Source: an uncultured Chitinophagales bacterium | GTDB lineage: Bacteria; Bacteroidota; Bacteroidia; Chitinophagales; UBA2359 | NCBI GenBank assembly: GCA_937927195.1 | Contig: CALBCY010000033.1 | Span: forward strand, 1-40,082 | DNA length: 40,082 nucleotides | Direction: 5' to 3' | In this document: piece after piece, positions 24,532 to 33,987 of the stretch | How the letters are laid out: each line of letters starts with the position of its first letter | Position numbering within the stretch: the first letter of the stretch is position 1 | Notes under the pieces: generated by a model | Database searches by the model: none | What the model saw: the letters and a program-made list of their open reading frames with translations, nothing else | What the model was told of the DNA's origin: nothing | Translations under genes and position numbers: made by a program

Positions 24532-25155
24532 TTATATCTTTAATTGCTCTTTCATTTTGCTTCTTTCGTTCATTGCCAATAGTTCGCAAGACCCCTTACC
24601 GTCCCAATTCAAAATATGCAAACCTAGATTGTCTGTATGAAATTGGTGCATTTCGGAAGCAGGTAATCCCATCAATGCGCAAAGCAATATTCTAAGTGTT
24701 CGTCCATGTGAACAAATCAAAATCTTCTCTTCTTCTCTCGCTTTTAAGCGACTGAGAAATTCATTTAGTCTGATTGTAACATCGTCGGGGCTTTCACCAT
24801 CCTCTACTGCCAAATGGGTTTTTCCTAAAGTCCAATCTTCAAGCATTGCATTGAATTCTTTCTTCATTTTGGAACTGGGCGTTTTTCCTTCATGTACCCC
24901 CCAACTTATTTCTTTTAGTGCAGGTTCTTGGTGAAATGGCAAACCTGCTCTTTCAAACAGCTCGACAGTTTGAAGGGTTCTATTCAATGGTGAAACGAAA
25001 ACCACTTCGAATCCTTCCATTTTATGAGCATCGAAAAAGGCTTGTGCTTGTTTAAGGCCTTTGGTGTTTAGATTGGAATTGATACCAGAACCTTGGACAA
25101 TCTTTTTTTTGTTGTAATCAGTTTGTCCGTGGCGGACGAGGAATAATTTTTTCAT
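24532..25155 (-). CDS. Histidine phosphatase (phosphoglycerate-mutase-like) family protein
   Basis: 207 residues. The catalytic LVRHGQTDYN motif (His9 is phosphorylated in the reaction) opens the protein; VVFVSPLNRTLQTVELF gives the second Arg, ALKEISWGVHEGKTPS the Glu, and ICSHGRTLRILLCAL the second His near 149. All four elements of the RHG fold are present. The substrate is unclear: relatives act on phosphoglycerate, alpha-ribazole phosphate (CobC), sugar phosphates or small phosphoesters. The loop order SxLNxxGLKQA is generic. No cobalamin genes are nearby, so the name cobC is not justified. The upstream region is the CACATAGGA repeat array. Confidence 0.92.
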   Translation of the reverse strand: MKKLFLVRHGQTDYNKKKIVQGSGINSNLNTKGLKQAQAFFDAHKMEGFEVVFVSPLNRTLQTVELFERAGLPFHQEPALKEISWGVHEGKTPSSKMKKEFNAMLEDWTLGKTHLAVEDGESPDDVTIRLNEFLSRLKAREEEKILICSHGRTLRILLCALMGLPASEMHQFHTDNLGLHILNWDGKGSCELLAMNERSKMKEQLKI

Positions 25156-25218
25156 TGGGATAAAATTAATGGTTTTTCACCACAAAATTATACTCAATTT
25201 ATATGCATTCTATGTGGC

Positions 25219-25470
25219 AAGGTGGTTTTGTGATCTTTGAACCATATAGGACAATTAGAGGCAAGATCAGGGTGGTGGTACTCTGTGGTTTGTAATTTTG
25301 AACCACATAGGACACATAGGACACATAGGGCAGCACATGGGGCACATAGGACAACATAGGGCACATGGGGCACATGGGGGCACATAGGACACATGGGGCA
25401 CATAGACACATGGGGCACATAGGACACATGGGGCACATAGGAAACATAGACACATGGGGCACATAGGAGC
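25219..25470. repeat. CACATAGGA/CACATGGGG tandem array with GGTTTGTAATTTTGAACC hairpin core
   Basis: The spacer between the surface-protein stop (25481) and the phosphatase start (25155). From about 25301 to 25470 it consists of some eighteen imperfect 9-10-base units of CACATAGGA, CACATGGGG and variants. At its left end are two inverted-repeat cores: GTGGTTTTGTGATCTTTGAACCATATAGG-type (25223-25250, shown here only as a pattern) and CTGTGGTT...AACCACATAG (25283-25310). The same core is at 6586-6633. Cys-rich minus-strand frames across the array (CPMCPMC) are translation artefacts. Confidence 0.8.
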
Positions 25471-25480
25471 AAGGGTACAA

Positions 25481-28400
25481 TTACTTTAGAAGATTCAAGG
25501 TTCCTGTTTTATTGAGGGTTTCATCCAACCATGTTTCAACAAGGACGGTGTAAGTATAGGTCTCTGTGTTTTGTAATTTCCCTTCAAAGTAGCCATCCCA
25601 ACCTTCGTTGATGTCGTTACTGACAAAGACCACCTGACCATATCGATTGTAAATTTTAAATTCTATCAATTCTCTAATACCCCAACCATCAACAAAAATC
25701 AAATCATTTATGCCATCTCCATTTGGCGTGAAAGCTGTTGGTACATCCACAGATGTTAAAGGTTTAATTTCAATATTGTAATAGGATTTCGCATTGAAAC
25801 AGCCCAATGGATCTGAGATTTCAAGCTCATAATCTATAGATTCTAATGTTGTAATAATGGGATTGGAACAGTCAGCACAACTTAAGCCTTCTGATGGTGA
25901 CCAATTATACGTTACGCCCTCTCCTTCAAATATATTCAATTGTATTTGCTCTCCAACAATTATACTGGTATCCAAAACGATGCTTGGTGGCTCTTGATAA
26001 ACGATGCCTAAATCTTGTATACTGTCCTTACAACCAAATTCAGTTTCTCCTGTCAAGGTAAATAGAGTGGTAGAATCAGGAGTAGCATAGGTGTAATTAC
26101 TGGTTGGTTCATTTACAATTTCAGCAGGACTCCATTGATAATTAAATCCTCCAAATGCATTCAATGCCAATGAATCGCCTTCGCAAGCACTTCCTATGAT
26201 TACACTCAAATCTGGATTCGCTAATATTTCCATTTGTTTGATTATGAAATCTTCACATCCTGTAGCATCATTTGTAATGGAAAGTTTGACTTCGTAACTT
26301 CCAGACGCTTCATAAGTAAACAAGGATGGACTTTCTTCATTAGACGTTTGCCCGTTTCCAAAATCCCACTCAAAAGTATTTCCATTGACACTGTTGTTGA
26401 AAAAGAAGTCTGCAATACCCAAACAATGGACAGAGTCTTCTAAGGCCATTTCATTATTCCGATCAAAGTCGGCAATTACATTGACAAATTCAATTGGCTT
26501 AACCGTACTTGCTGAACAGGCCGAATCAGGAGACCAATAGACCAGAGAAACAAAAGTTTGTCCGCTTCCAGGATCGATTTCATAATCGTGTTCGACTGGA
26601 GAAACAGAACCTGCATTTGTTCCATCTCCAAAATCCCAAGACCAAACTGCAACATCATTGGTATCGATTATAGAAAAAGTAATTTCATCTCCTTTACAAA
26701 TCTGCTGGGGATTCAATTCAAAATCTCCAACTGGCCCTTCAATTTCTATGACATTACTAGCAGTGTCTTTACATCCAAAACTTGTAGAAACAATTAGATT
26801 CAAGTCATAAGTACCTGGCAATTCATAAAGTGTCCCTACTTCGGATTCGTCAACAATTGTACTTGAGTTGCCTAAATCCCAATCTCTCTCATATTCAAAT
26901 TCTGAGCTAGATTGATCCTGATAGTTTACCAATAATGGGTAACATTTGTGTTCAAGATCATCGGCATCTGAAATAAATGCTGCCTCTGGATACGACTGTA
27001 TTTTCACAAATTCATCTTTTCCTACAGTATGCTGGCAACCCGAAGAATCTGTAACCGTTAACTGAACTGGGAAATTACCAGATTCATTAAAAGGGTGATC
27101 AGGTTTTAACTCATCAGAAAACATTCCATCGCCAAAATCCCAAGAGTAGTTTTCATAATTTTGAAATTGAGGTGTAAAGCCAACCATGTCACCCAAGCAA
27201 ACAGTTCTATCTGAGTTGGCAAAGAAATTGGCATCGGGAATTTGAGGAAATATTTTAACAATACTTGAATCTGCACAACCCAAAATATCGGTTGCTGTTA
27301 GGACCACACAATAAAAGTCAGTACTATCTGGTTCTGTGGTATATCCATAAGTTGGATTTTGTACAGTAGAACTATTTAAATCACCAAAATCCCAACTCCA
27401 ACTGGTAATGGTTGTGTCTGCTGTTGAAAGATCAGAAAAGTTGATTTCAAGTGGCCCTGGGAACAAACAACCAATTGTTGTGTCCGTCTCCAGTTCTGAT
27501 TCTACCTTATAAGATTGTACTTGATGAAATACTGTATCTCTGCAACCATTGTAATCTGTTGCCACTAGACGGACATTGTGTAAGCCGCTTGTTTCGAATG
27601 CATACTCATAAATACTTGTCCCAATATTCAATGGGCCATCACTTGGATCATCGTCAAAATACCATTCATAGCCATAGTGACAATTTTCGAACACATCAGA
27701 AGAGGAAGCACTCTCAAACTCTACAAATGCACCAACACATACTCTTTCAGGCGCTTCAAATTCTGCTTGAACATTTCTTACTTTTATCAATAAACTGTCA
27801 ATAAATGGCTGACAGCTTGTTTCCTCCATAAATGAAGTCAGCGTTACCCAATAATCCCCTGAAGTTTCATAAGTATGTGTCATATTTGTTAAAGCTACTG
27901 AATCAGCACTTATGCCATCTCCAAAATCCCATGTCCAGAAATCTGCTTCTCTAACATCAGCATTAAAAGTATATTCGAGAGGTGTAACACAATTACACTC
28001 ATGACTCAAAAAGGCCATTGGCCCAGAAACTTCTATTATTCCTTCGGCCACTACTGGATTGATACAACCGTTGAAACCGACATTAATGGTAATGTTCTGC
28101 AAACCTGAAACATTGGAGAATTCCAAGCTTGGAATGGACTCCAATCCACCTGGACAGCTTTTAAAATTATTCCCATCCAGTTCAAAGGCCCAAGTATCTG
28201 CCCCTTCAATATCACCATTGATTTCAGTAATTTCGAAAGCTTGGTTTGGACAAACCACGGTCTCAGATAATACAATTTCAGGATTGAGTAAATCGCCAAC
28301 CTTTATAGGTTGAATATAGGAAGTATCTCTGCAACCTTTTTCATTTTCTATAATTAAAAATGCATCAAAAACACCCGTTTCGTTGTATATATGCGTGACA

Positions 28401-29899
28401 GCCCCAGCACTTGCATTGTAAGTTTCAATTTCACCATCACCAAAATGATATTCCCAAAAAGTGATGTCTTCTTTTGAAATAGATTGGTCCGAAAAATTAA
28501 CGGTTAGAGGAACACAACCTTGTGACACATCGGGTAGAATTCTGCCAGTTGGAAAGAACAATGTATCGGTCGCATAATGGAGTGAGTCTTTTACGCAACC
28601 ATGAGGACTAATGATGGTAAGAAAATGACTCAAAAGCGTATTCTGACCTTGATAAATTGTATAAGGATTATCGCTTTTTGAGTTAATGATAACCGAAGGA
28701 TTTTGCAATGTGGAAGTATCACCATTTGAAAATTGCCAAAACCATTGAGCTGCATTTACCGATTGATCTGTAAAATTTATTTCAAATGGTATTTCACAAG
28801 AATAGGAAGGCTCCGTAACAAAATCTGGAATCATATCCAAGATGGTATAAATAATGGTTTTTGAACTTTCACAACCATTTGTACTCACTGTTAAAGTCAC
28901 TGGGTATGTACCTGGTCCCGGGAAGGTATGCAAAGTATCTTTTTTTTCATAAGTGGTTCCATCGCCATAATCCCAGAAGTAATCTCCATTGGTGGAAGTA
29001 TTGACAAAATCGACTTTTTGGCAAATTGTATCGCTTATTGCCCCTTCAATATAAAAGTCAGCAATTGGATCTGTAATATTTATCAATCTATTTTCATTTG
29101 CTGAACAACCAATATCATCGGTTACGGTAAGTACGACCAAATAACTTCCATTTTGATTGAAAGTATGGGTTGGTGGATCTTCCAATACCGAAATGGTACC
29201 ATCACCAAAATCCCAATGATAAGTCAAGTTTTGTCCTGACAGAGAATTGCTAATAGAATTGGATCCATCAAAGTCTATATTAACTGGTGCCTCACACCAA
29301 GCTGTTGAAGCAGGGTCTTGTGAAATAATTGGCTCCGGAGCTGCATTTATTTTTATATACTCATTTAATACCAAAGTTGAATCGCAGCCATTGGAATCTG
29401 TTACGGTTAGACCAACATCAAATGTTCCTGCTACCGTATACTCATAACTTGGATTGGGTAATATCCCATCTTGGGTTCCTCCATCACCAAAAGACCAAGA
29501 ATAATTGGTAATGCTTGCTCCGCCGCCGCCCGATGCCTCTGTAGTAAATTGTATTGGTGTTCCTTCACAAGCAATAGTCGGATCATTTGTTTCAAAATTC
29601 AAAGAGGGATTACTAAATACAGTAATTGTCAAACTTTCGTTTTGTGAAGCGCCATTGACAACTGAAGTGTATTCAATTTGATAAATTCCTGGATTGATAA
29701 AAGTATGAACAGGATTTGAAAGATTGGAAGAGGTATTGTCTCCAAAATTCCAATTGATATCAGAAGCATTGTTTGGAGAACTAAATTCTACTCCAACTAG
29801 TGGAGCACAACCACTTTCCTCACTGGCAGTAATTTGAGATTTCATTTCACAAATTGCCGATACCAATAAAATGCCAATAAGAATTAATCTAATTTTCAT
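25481..29899 (-). CDS. Giant PKD-repeat surface protein with T9SS type B sorting domain
   Basis: 1472 residues. Signal peptide 1-22 (MKIRLILIGILLVSAICEMK). About 13-14 PKD-type beta-sandwich repeats fill residues 30-1290, seen as repeated WDFGDG variants (WNFGDN, WSFGDGG, WDYGDGT, WQFSNGD, WYFDDDP, WDLGNSS, WDFGNGQ), each ~90 residues after a Cys-containing strand. Residues ~1384-1472 are the CHU_C/type B T9SS domain: VPTAFTPNGDGINDLIFV, FKIYNRYGQVVF, WDGYFEGK, TYTYTVLVE. It is secreted by T9SS to the surface, as SprB-type adhesins are. It is the last gene of an operon with a PorP/SprF-like protein, an OmpA/PD40 protein and an M43-like protein, and SprF-type proteins are known to be needed for export of their type B partner. 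An adhesin or gliding-related role is likely, not proven. Confidence 0.93.
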   Translation of the reverse strand: MKIRLILIGILLVSAICEMKSQITASEESGCAPLVGVEFSSPNNASDINWNFGDNTSSNLSNPVHTFINPGIYQIEYTSVVNGASQNESLTITVFSNPSLNFETNDPTIACEGTPIQFTTEASGGGGASITNYSWSFGDGGTQDGILPNPSYEYTVAGTFDVGLTVTDSNGCDSTLVLNEYIKINAAPEPIISQDPASTAWCEAPVNIDFDGSNSISNSLSGQNLTYHWDFGDGTISVLEDPPTHTFNQNGSYLVVLTVTDDIGCSANENRLINITDPIADFYIEGAISDTICQKVDFVNTSTNGDYFWDYGDGTTYEKKDTLHTFPGPGTYPVTLTVSTNGCESSKTIIYTILDMIPDFVTEPSYSCEIPFEINFTDQSVNAAQWFWQFSNGDTSTLQNPSVIINSKSDNPYTIYQGQNTLLSHFLTIISPHGCVKDSLHYATDTLFFPTGRILPDVSQGCVPLTVNFSDQSISKEDITFWEYHFGDGEIETYNASAGAVTHIYNETGVFDAFLIIENEKGCRDTSYIQPIKVGDLLNPEIVLSETVVCPNQAFEITEINGDIEGADTWAFELDGNNFKSCPGGLESIPSLEFSNVSGLQNITINVGFNGCINPVVAEGIIEVSGPMAFLSHECNCVTPLEYTFNADVREADFWTWDFGDGISADSVALTNMTHTYETSGDYWVTLTSFMEETSCQPFIDSLLIKVRNVQAEFEAPERVCVGAFVEFESASSSDVFENCHYGYEWYFDDDPSDGPLNIGTSIYEYAFETSGLHNVRLVATDYNGCRDTVFHQVQSYKVESELETDTTIGCLFPGPLEINFSDLSTADTTITSWSWDFGDLNSSTVQNPTYGYTTEPDSTDFYCVVLTATDILGCADSSIVKIFPQIPDANFFANSDRTVCLGDMVGFTPQFQNYENYSWDFGDGMFSDELKPDHPFNESGNFPVQLTVTDSSGCQHTVGKDEFVKIQSYPEAAFISDADDLEHKCYPLLVNYQDQSSSEFEYERDWDLGNSSTIVDESEVGTLYELPGTYDLNLIVSTSFGCKDTASNVIEIEGPVGDFELNPQQICKGDEITFSIIDTNDVAVWSWDFGDGTNAGSVSPVEHDYEIDPGSGQTFVSLVYWSPDSACSASTVKPIEFVNVIADFDRNNEMALEDSVHCLGIADFFFNNSVNGNTFEWDFGNGQTSNEESPSLFTYEASGSYEVKLSITNDATGCEDFIIKQMEILANPDLSVIIGSACEGDSLALNAFGGFNYQWSPAEIVNEPTSNYTYATPDSTTLFTLTGETEFGCKDSIQDLGIVYQEPPSIVLDTSIIVGEQIQLNIFEGEGVTYNWSPSEGLSCADCSNPIITTLESIDYELEISDPLGCFNAKSYYNIEIKPLTSVDVPTAFTPNGDGINDLIFVDGWGIRELIEFKIYNRYGQVVFVSNDINEGWDGYFEGKLQNTETYTYTVLVETWLDETLNKTGTLNLLK

Positions 29900-29921
29900 A
29901 AAGCAGGTTCAAATCTAAAAT

Positions 29922-30767
29922 TTACCAAAGATTATTTCTTTGATTTAAATATATTTCCGCCATTGTATTCAATTGCTCAATACTAAATCTGCATTTACAA
30001 GCCTGCGAATAAAATGTCATAATATTATCTGTTGGTGGTATGTAAAAGTCACCATTGCTGTCTTGTAAATCATTTCTATAATTGCAATCACCGTCCAGGG
30101 AAAAACTAAGCAAGAAATCCATTGTTGGTTGATAAGGATCTGCTGGTGTATCACAAATTTGATCACCCGTTTCTTCACAGTTTGAGCCGTCGACAAGTTC
30201 TTGTCCAAAAAAGGTTTCGAAAGTATGATACAGGCCAAAAAAGTGTCCAATCTGATGAGCAAAAACCAAGTCAGAAAGTTCGGCTAAAACGATAATGTCC
30301 TCCAATCCTGGAGGAAGCGTATAACCTGAGTAATATTGATCAGCCAGATACACCCCTTGTACTATATACAGATTGATCGTATTTTCATTGTAGTTCATTA
30401 TAAACATCTCCTCATCAAAGCCTACATCAAATTTCAAAAAATTGAAATTATCTATGGTATCAATTGAGCAAACTCTAAAAGACAATCCGATTCTTTCAAA
30501 AAGTATATTACTTGAATCGATCATTTCAATGACATCGTCCGGTTTGAGGTGAATGCTGTCATTATTTACCTTTATCATGTGCAATGAAATAGAAAGTGTT
30601 CTGTCCAGTCTATTTGCTTCTCCACTTCTTATGTTGCTTGTTGGTCTTTCATAGACCTGATCCCTTTGACTTAGATTCGTCGCACAAAAATCATTTTGTG
30701 AAATTGCAAAATCGAAAGACAAAAAAATCAAAATTGTAGAAAGTACTATGGTAAATTTTATATTCAT
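29922..30767 (-). CDS. Secreted M43-like protein with catalytic Glu replaced by Gln
   Basis: 281 residues; signal peptide 1-23. The fold signature of the M43 family is complete: H171-Q172-I-G-H175-F-F-G178-L-Y-H181, then the Cys/Asp region CEETGDQICDTPADP, and a Met-turn DNIMTFYSQACKCRFS near the end. The three zinc His are kept, but the general-base Glu of HExxH is Gln (codon CAG), so hydrolysis should be lost or very weak: a pseudoprotease that could still bind zinc and peptide. It has no T9SS tail, so it probably stays in the periplasm or on the membrane. It lies between the OmpA/PD40 gene (9 bases upstream) and the PKD surface protein (22 bases downstream), suggesting a role in folding, binding or export of that protein. 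Confidence 0.9.
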   Translation of the reverse strand: MNIKFTIVLSTILIFLSFDFAISQNDFCATNLSQRDQVYERPTSNIRSGEANRLDRTLSISLHMIKVNNDSIHLKPDDVIEMIDSSNILFERIGLSFRVCSIDTIDNFNFLKFDVGFDEEMFIMNYNENTINLYIVQGVYLADQYYSGYTLPPGLEDIIVLAELSDLVFAHQIGHFFGLYHTFETFFGQELVDGSNCEETGDQICDTPADPYQPTMDFLLSFSLDGDCNYRNDLQDSNGDFYIPPTDNIMTFYSQACKCRFSIEQLNTMAEIYLNQRNNLW

Positions 30768-30776
30768 CTTGCACGT

Positions 30777-32885
30777 TCATTTTTCATAAATTATTTCATT
30801 ATCCAGTGTTCCTATTATCAAAAATTCTGTTCGTCTGTTTTTCTGTCTGCCTTCAGGATTGTCACTTCCGTCCGATTTTTTATTTTCTGCGATGGGCTTT
30901 GATTCACCATATCCTTTGGCTTTTAATCTTTGTGGATCGACTCCTTTAGCTCTTAGATATTTCACCACACTTTCCGCCCTTCTTTGAGATAACTTTTCAT
31001 TGTAAACTTCATTCCCTTTGCTGTCAGTATGTGAACTTATTTGTATGATTAAAGCAGGATTTTCTATTATCAGATTTAGCAGCTTCTCGTCAATTTCCAT
31101 CATGGCAGTATCGGTCAAAACGGACTTATCAAATTCGTAATAAATATTCGGAATAATTACTGGTTCCTTAGGAATTGGATTTAATTCAATATTTCTATTT
31201 ATTATTTCAGGAGCATTTTCTTCAACTGAAACTTTTATTTTATTGGACAAGTAATTTTCTTTCTTCGCTGTCACTTCATAGTCGGTCAATTGATCGAGTT
31301 TGAATTCAAATGAGCCATTGTCTTTTGTATAAAAATTGCGGACAAATATTTTCTGGCCGTCTGAACCAATTTTGGAAAGGCTAAGCATTGTGTAGGGCAA
31401 TGTTTCTCCCACCAGCTTTGTAGATCTTGGCTTTACAATTTCCTTTTGTTCTATTAGGTCTTCCTTGTCGACAACTAAAATTTCTTTTTCCTCCCAGTCT
31501 GGATCTGGTTCAAAACTATAAATATCATCGCAACAAGTTGGATGACTAAAGCTTGCTCCACCTGGGCGATTGGATGTAAAAAAACCTGTTTCACCATCGG
31601 TATTGAGAACATAGTACAAATCGTCCGCTGAGGAGTTTGTTGGATAGCCGATATTTTCTGCTACTTCCCATTTCAACTTCGAGCCTTGTGCCTTATAAAT
31701 ATCCAATCCGCCAAGGCCAGGTCTTCCATCGGTACTGAAATACAATGTTTCGGTCGCCAGATCATAGAAGGGAGTCATTTCATCTGCAGCAGTATTTATT
31801 TTAAACCCTGCATTCTTCGGATCATAAAATTCTTTTGTTTTTTCATTGTAAACAGCATACCAAATATCCAGGCCTCCCTTGCCTTCGGGACGGTTAGAAA
31901 CAAAATAAAGAACCTCTCTGTTTTTAAAGGACTCTATTGCTACGCTTGGTTGTGTGCTCGTGAAATTTGGCGAATTGATATTTTTAGCCAATTTTTCTGC
32001 TTCCATCCATTCATCATTTGCGCCTTTCTCACTTTTATAAATGCTACAAATCATTTGGTTCTTCCAGTTCTTCTCGCATTGAGTAAAATAAAATCTTTTA
32101 CCATCTGGTGAAAAGCTTCCATTGCCAACATCTAAACCATTTGCGATGAAAGGCACTTCATTCCATTCTCCATTGGATTTCCATTTACCACCTGTCTTTT
32201 CTGCTGTATAAAATTTTCTTTGGAATTTTAAAGAATCGCCTTCTTTTACCCTTACTGCTTCATCGGTCAACAGGGAAGCATAAATCATTTTATCCTCCTC
32301 AACAGGAAGGGGCGAGAATTCAATGTGTGCATGATTGATGCTGTTATCCAACCTTTCTATTCTTAATGGTTGGGGAATGGTGTCTATCCATTTAGGAGCC
32401 ATTTCACAACCCTCCATTAGAATCCTGGCTTTCTTATTTATTTGTTTTGAATCTTTTTGTCCTCTGTATTTTTTGCGGAAATACTTGAAGTTTTTAGCAG
32501 CCTCTTCGTATTTGCCATTTTGCTTTTGCATTGTGGCGAGGTAATACAAATCTTTTAAGTTTTTTATTTTATCAGCATCAAATATTTTTTGATAAACCTG
32601 CTCTGCCTTTTCATAATTCCTTGCATATCGGAATGCCTCTCCCAAATAACGAAGGCTTTCTATATCATTTTCTTTCCGCTGACAATAAGGCTCTAAATAC
32701 TCTATTGCAGAATACCAGTCGCCTTGAGCAATTGCTCCTATTCCATTACTTTTCTGTTGTCCTGTATTTTTACCTTCGCCTTGCCCAGCTAAATTCAAAT
32801 GTAAGAATAAGCAAAAAACCAAAGTTGCTCCGTAAAACAAAATCTTGTTCAAGCCTAAATTATTTATGAGAAGAAATTTATTCAT
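30777..32885 (-). CDS. TPR-PD40-OmpA outer-membrane-associated protein
   Basis: 702 residues with a signal peptide (hydrophobic FYGATLVFCLFLHLNLAG). Order: TPR-like repeats (~45-130: YLGEAFRYARNYEKAEQVYQ), a PD40/WD40-like beta-propeller (~180-450, with FSPDGKRFYFTQCE, LYFVSNRPEGKGGLDIWYA, LYFSTDGRPGLGGLDIYKA, GFFTSNRPGGASF), a carboxypeptidase-regulatory-like beta-sandwich (~490-575), and a C-terminal OmpA domain (~580-702: YYEFDKSVLTDTA, SHTDSKGNEVYNEKLSQRRAE, KGYGESKP, KNRRTEFL) that binds peptidoglycan. The same architecture accompanies PorP/SprF genes across Bacteroidota, including PorE of the T9SS, and ties the outer-membrane complex to the wall. It lies 70 bases after the SprF-like gene and 9 before the M43-like gene. 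Confidence 0.93.
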   Translation of the reverse strand: MNKFLLINNLGLNKILFYGATLVFCLFLHLNLAGQGEGKNTGQQKSNGIGAIAQGDWYSAIEYLEPYCQRKENDIESLRYLGEAFRYARNYEKAEQVYQKIFDADKIKNLKDLYYLATMQKQNGKYEEAAKNFKYFRKKYRGQKDSKQINKKARILMEGCEMAPKWIDTIPQPLRIERLDNSINHAHIEFSPLPVEEDKMIYASLLTDEAVRVKEGDSLKFQRKFYTAEKTGGKWKSNGEWNEVPFIANGLDVGNGSFSPDGKRFYFTQCEKNWKNQMICSIYKSEKGANDEWMEAEKLAKNINSPNFTSTQPSVAIESFKNREVLYFVSNRPEGKGGLDIWYAVYNEKTKEFYDPKNAGFKINTAADEMTPFYDLATETLYFSTDGRPGLGGLDIYKAQGSKLKWEVAENIGYPTNSSADDLYYVLNTDGETGFFTSNRPGGASFSHPTCCDDIYSFEPDPDWEEKEILVVDKEDLIEQKEIVKPRSTKLVGETLPYTMLSLSKIGSDGQKIFVRNFYTKDNGSFEFKLDQLTDYEVTAKKENYLSNKIKVSVEENAPEIINRNIELNPIPKEPVIIPNIYYEFDKSVLTDTAMMEIDEKLLNLIIENPALIIQISSHTDSKGNEVYNEKLSQRRAESVVKYLRAKGVDPQRLKAKGYGESKPIAENKKSDGSDNPEGRQKNRRTEFLIIGTLDNEIIYEK

Positions 32886-32955
32886 TGGAAAATTTCATTT
32901 AGTATCATTAATAGTTTTCTTATTTCAATGATACAAATCATGTAATTTTTGTTAT

Positions 32956-33987
32956 TCAATAACGATCACAAGGAACCTGTATATTCGTTTGTCTTGAAGA
33001 TGGTCTTGTATAAACCAATGACAATTCTATTGCACCATTATTGCTAGAATCCTGTTGCAAATCCGAAATATTAAAATCATAACTAAATCCGACATCTACA
33101 TTTTTCAAATTAAATCCAAATTTGGCAATCATTGCATCGGTGTTTCTATTGATTCCATTCCGGACCAGACCACCTAGATAAAAATGTTTAAATGCAGCAC
33201 CTTCCCCTTTTCCTATGTTGAAATAGATATCCATTCCAGTTAATATTTCAGAGGCTTTGTTGTGATGACTTATAAAAGTATAGGGTTTCAATCTTAAAAA
33301 TTTGACTGGATTGAATGAAATTGAAACATTCCCTTGAAATCTTGCTGGCAACTTTTCTTTTTCAATTGTGAAATTATCCTTAGGCCTGTTCAAATGAAAA
33401 ACAGCCAATCCAATTTCAGGATAAATTTTATTCATCTGAAATCCATAAATAAGTCCAATATTAAAATCCAGATAAGAAAAACTATTGTTCAAGTTCGTTT
33501 CTTCATTAGGCAAAGAAGAATCAAAACTACCGATATCCCAGTTAAATTGATTGGGAAAACTTTGGGCGTTTACATCAATTGATTTCAGCACCAATCCCAA
33601 TTGCCCTCCTATATGAATTCTGTGTTTTTTGATCGGAAGGTGATAAGCTCCGGAAAGATATATTTTATTTGAATTTAGTGGAATTATTCCAGAACGGTCA
33701 TTCACATAAAGAAGACCTGCACTTGCTTTTCTTGTATAATGATAAAATTGCTTGTCGAAGCCCAATGCATTGCTTTGATAAGGTGCATCAATTTGTTTCC
33801 ACTGAGAACGATAGGTATTCATCACCCTCCAATCACCTTGATACTTCCCCGTCGCAGCAGGATTGTAAAAAAGCGCTGTTTCATAAATATGAGAGAAATG
33901 TTGATCTTGACCTAGCAATCCAATTGAGGTCAAAACACATATCATAAATGATATAACAAAAAATTGTGTATAATTTTTGAATAGCAA
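32956..33987 (-). CDS. PorP/SprF-family type IX secretion outer-membrane protein
   Basis: 343 residues with a signal peptide (FFVISFMICVLTSIGLLG). The mature start QDQHFSHIYETALFYNPAATG and MNTYRSQWKQI is the diagnostic PorP/SprF beginning, followed by strand pairs of a predicted outer-membrane beta-barrel (AGLLYVNDRSG, LSGAYHLPI, LNFGLIYGFQ-like, GLAVFHLNRP, FRLKPYTFIS-like, YLGGLVRNG) and the end IELSLVYTRP. PorP-type members belong to the T9SS attachment machinery; SprF-type members help export one particular type B protein. Being first in an operon that ends with a type B surface protein, the SprF-like role is more probable. Confidence 0.93.
   Translation of the reverse strand: MLFKNYTQFFVISFMICVLTSIGLLGQDQHFSHIYETALFYNPAATGKYQGDWRVMNTYRSQWKQIDAPYQSNALGFDKQFYHYTRKASAGLLYVNDRSGIIPLNSNKIYLSGAYHLPIKKHRIHIGGQLGLVLKSIDVNAQSFPNQFNWDIGSFDSSLPNEETNLNNSFSYLDFNIGLIYGFQMNKIYPEIGLAVFHLNRPKDNFTIEKEKLPARFQGNVSISFNPVKFLRLKPYTFISHHNKASEILTGMDIYFNIGKGEGAAFKHFYLGGLVRNGINRNTDAMIAKFGFNLKNVDVGFSYDFNISDLQQDSSNNGAIELSLVYTRPSSRQTNIQVPCDRY

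Noticed and set aside
24532-25155. Assignment of the phosphatase as CobC (alpha-ribazole phosphatase)
   Set aside because: Only the general RHG fold is visible and no cobalamin genes are nearby.
25194-25480. Three minus-strand Cys-rich frames (CPMCPMC, HVSYVPHV) that look like metallothionein-type proteins
   Set aside because: They are translations of the CACATAGGA/CACATGGGG array in different phases. The array is in the spacer and shares its core with a hairpin element, so coding is unlikely.
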